A stretch of DNA of 64,000 nt, from the NCBI GenBank assembly GCA_028753945.1, contig JAPNXP010000002.1:2604001-2668000 (forward strand), read 5' to 3'. The DNA is from Hexactinellida sp. DTS-2022 (taxonomy: Eukaryota > Porifera > Hexactinellida). The position numbers and the translations under genes are program-made. The notes under the pieces were generated by a model. It worked only from the letters and a program-made list of their open reading frames with translations, was not told the DNA's origin and made no database searches. Shown one piece after another: positions 63,390 through 64,000 of the stretch (position 1 is its first letter; the number at the start of each line of letters is the position of its first letter).

Positions 63390-64000
63390 GCGTCCTATTA
63401 ATTAACTGTAGACTGCCTAACTGATACACGTTGTGTCAGGTGGAGAACAGGTAGATCAAATTATTCAAATTTCGTGAAATTTCGGATTTAGACATTGTTT
63501 TGTACCCTCTATCGATTTTATTTAAAAAATCATTTCTGAAATTGTTATGATGACGTAGCATAATCGTGTCCAGCTCCACTTGCTTGCCACTTCCTTTCGT
63601 ATTTTCGAAATGTTAAAATTACACCATGGAAATACCCGAAAGAAGATATTAGACTAAATATTAACTATTTAGGATATTGGGTTTGGCTAATATAGAGTTG
63701 TGATAGTTACAACTCAAATATATGTATTCTTTCGTAATCCATGGTTGATCTTAAACAGATTAGTCGATTTTTTTAAAATGATGTAACTTTCGTTTACTGA
63801 GGAGGATTTGTTCAAATTTTGAGGTATGATGACTGGCAAGAAAGTCGTGATTGTTCAAATTTAGAAACAAAGGTTTACTTGCATGTCAACGGCGTTAAAA
63901 CGATTCAAAGATAATGTATGTGTCATCACTTTTTGTCAAAATAGTTGAGAAAATCTTTTAAAAAATTCTAGTAAGTTGATTTATTATTGTGCTCTTGTTG
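63390..64000. other. Non-satellite right flank, possible element E4 end
   Basis: The satellite reads AACGTCCTTAA and then leaves the family with GCGTCCTATTAATTAACTG instead of the expected ACCATTA. The break is exactly at TTAA (63386-63389). This could be the left end of another TTAA-inserted element whose right end lies outside the window, or the true array edge. The 611 bases are AT-rich and have no long reading frame, recognisable RNA or similarity to E1-E3 that I could find. Confidence 0.6.
63421..63439. repeat. Imperfect palindrome near the array edge
   Basis: CTGATACA-CGT-TGTGTCAG: arms of eight bases with one mismatch. It lies 32 bases inside the non-satellite flank. Its role is unknown; it could be part of a subterminal repeat if this flank is an element end. 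Confidence 0.5.

Overview
This window is eukaryotic, AT-rich, heterochromatin-like DNA. It contains no gene that I can support. About 58 of the 64 kb is one satellite family: a roughly 180-bp monomer repeated head to tail, always in the same orientation. The rest is three insertions plus a non-satellite right flank. A long array organised in higher-order repeats (HORs), with older mobile-element-rich satellite towards one edge, is the layout expected of a centromeric or pericentromeric region. The species cannot be named from the sequence. TTAA-targeted (piggyBac-like) insertions and a tRNA-like SINE head make an animal somewhat more likely than a plant, but that is inference.

Layout. Positions 1-45134 are continuous satellite (about 250 monomers), dominated by young HORs. 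These are multimers of 4, 6, 7, 8, 9, 10, 12 or 13 monomers whose copies are often nearly identical. The most regular block (37901-about 44740) has units of 13, 13 and 12 monomers. From about 44740 the monomers become more diverged. The satellite is then split by three insertions: E1 (45135-46534), E2 (46984-48577) and E3 (57611-60060). The satellite pieces between them (46535-46983, 48578-57610, 60061-63389) are an older, more heterogeneous layer with weaker 4-, 7- and 9-monomer HORs. The satellite stops at a TTAA at 63386-63389. The last 611 bases are unrelated sequence.

The most interesting structure is on two levels. First, nearly every monomer carries a dyad in its middle (TTTTGATGAT, 11-nt spacer, ATCATCAAAA) and, in many monomers, an overlapping inner dyad with a 6-nt spacer. 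A diverged monomer class has swapped one base pair of the inner dyad on both arms (ATGAT/ATCAT to AAGAT/ATCTT), which looks like compensatory change. Second, the insertions and the array edge fall on TTAA (or TTCA/TTAA) sites of the monomer. E2 and E3 have a TTAA duplication, inverted termini and intact uninterrupted copies of the target elsewhere in the window. All the insertions look non-autonomous: none holds a transposase-sized reading frame.

Reading frames of up to 121 codons recur in the satellite. They are by-products of a 180-bp (3 x 60) repeat and are not annotated as genes.
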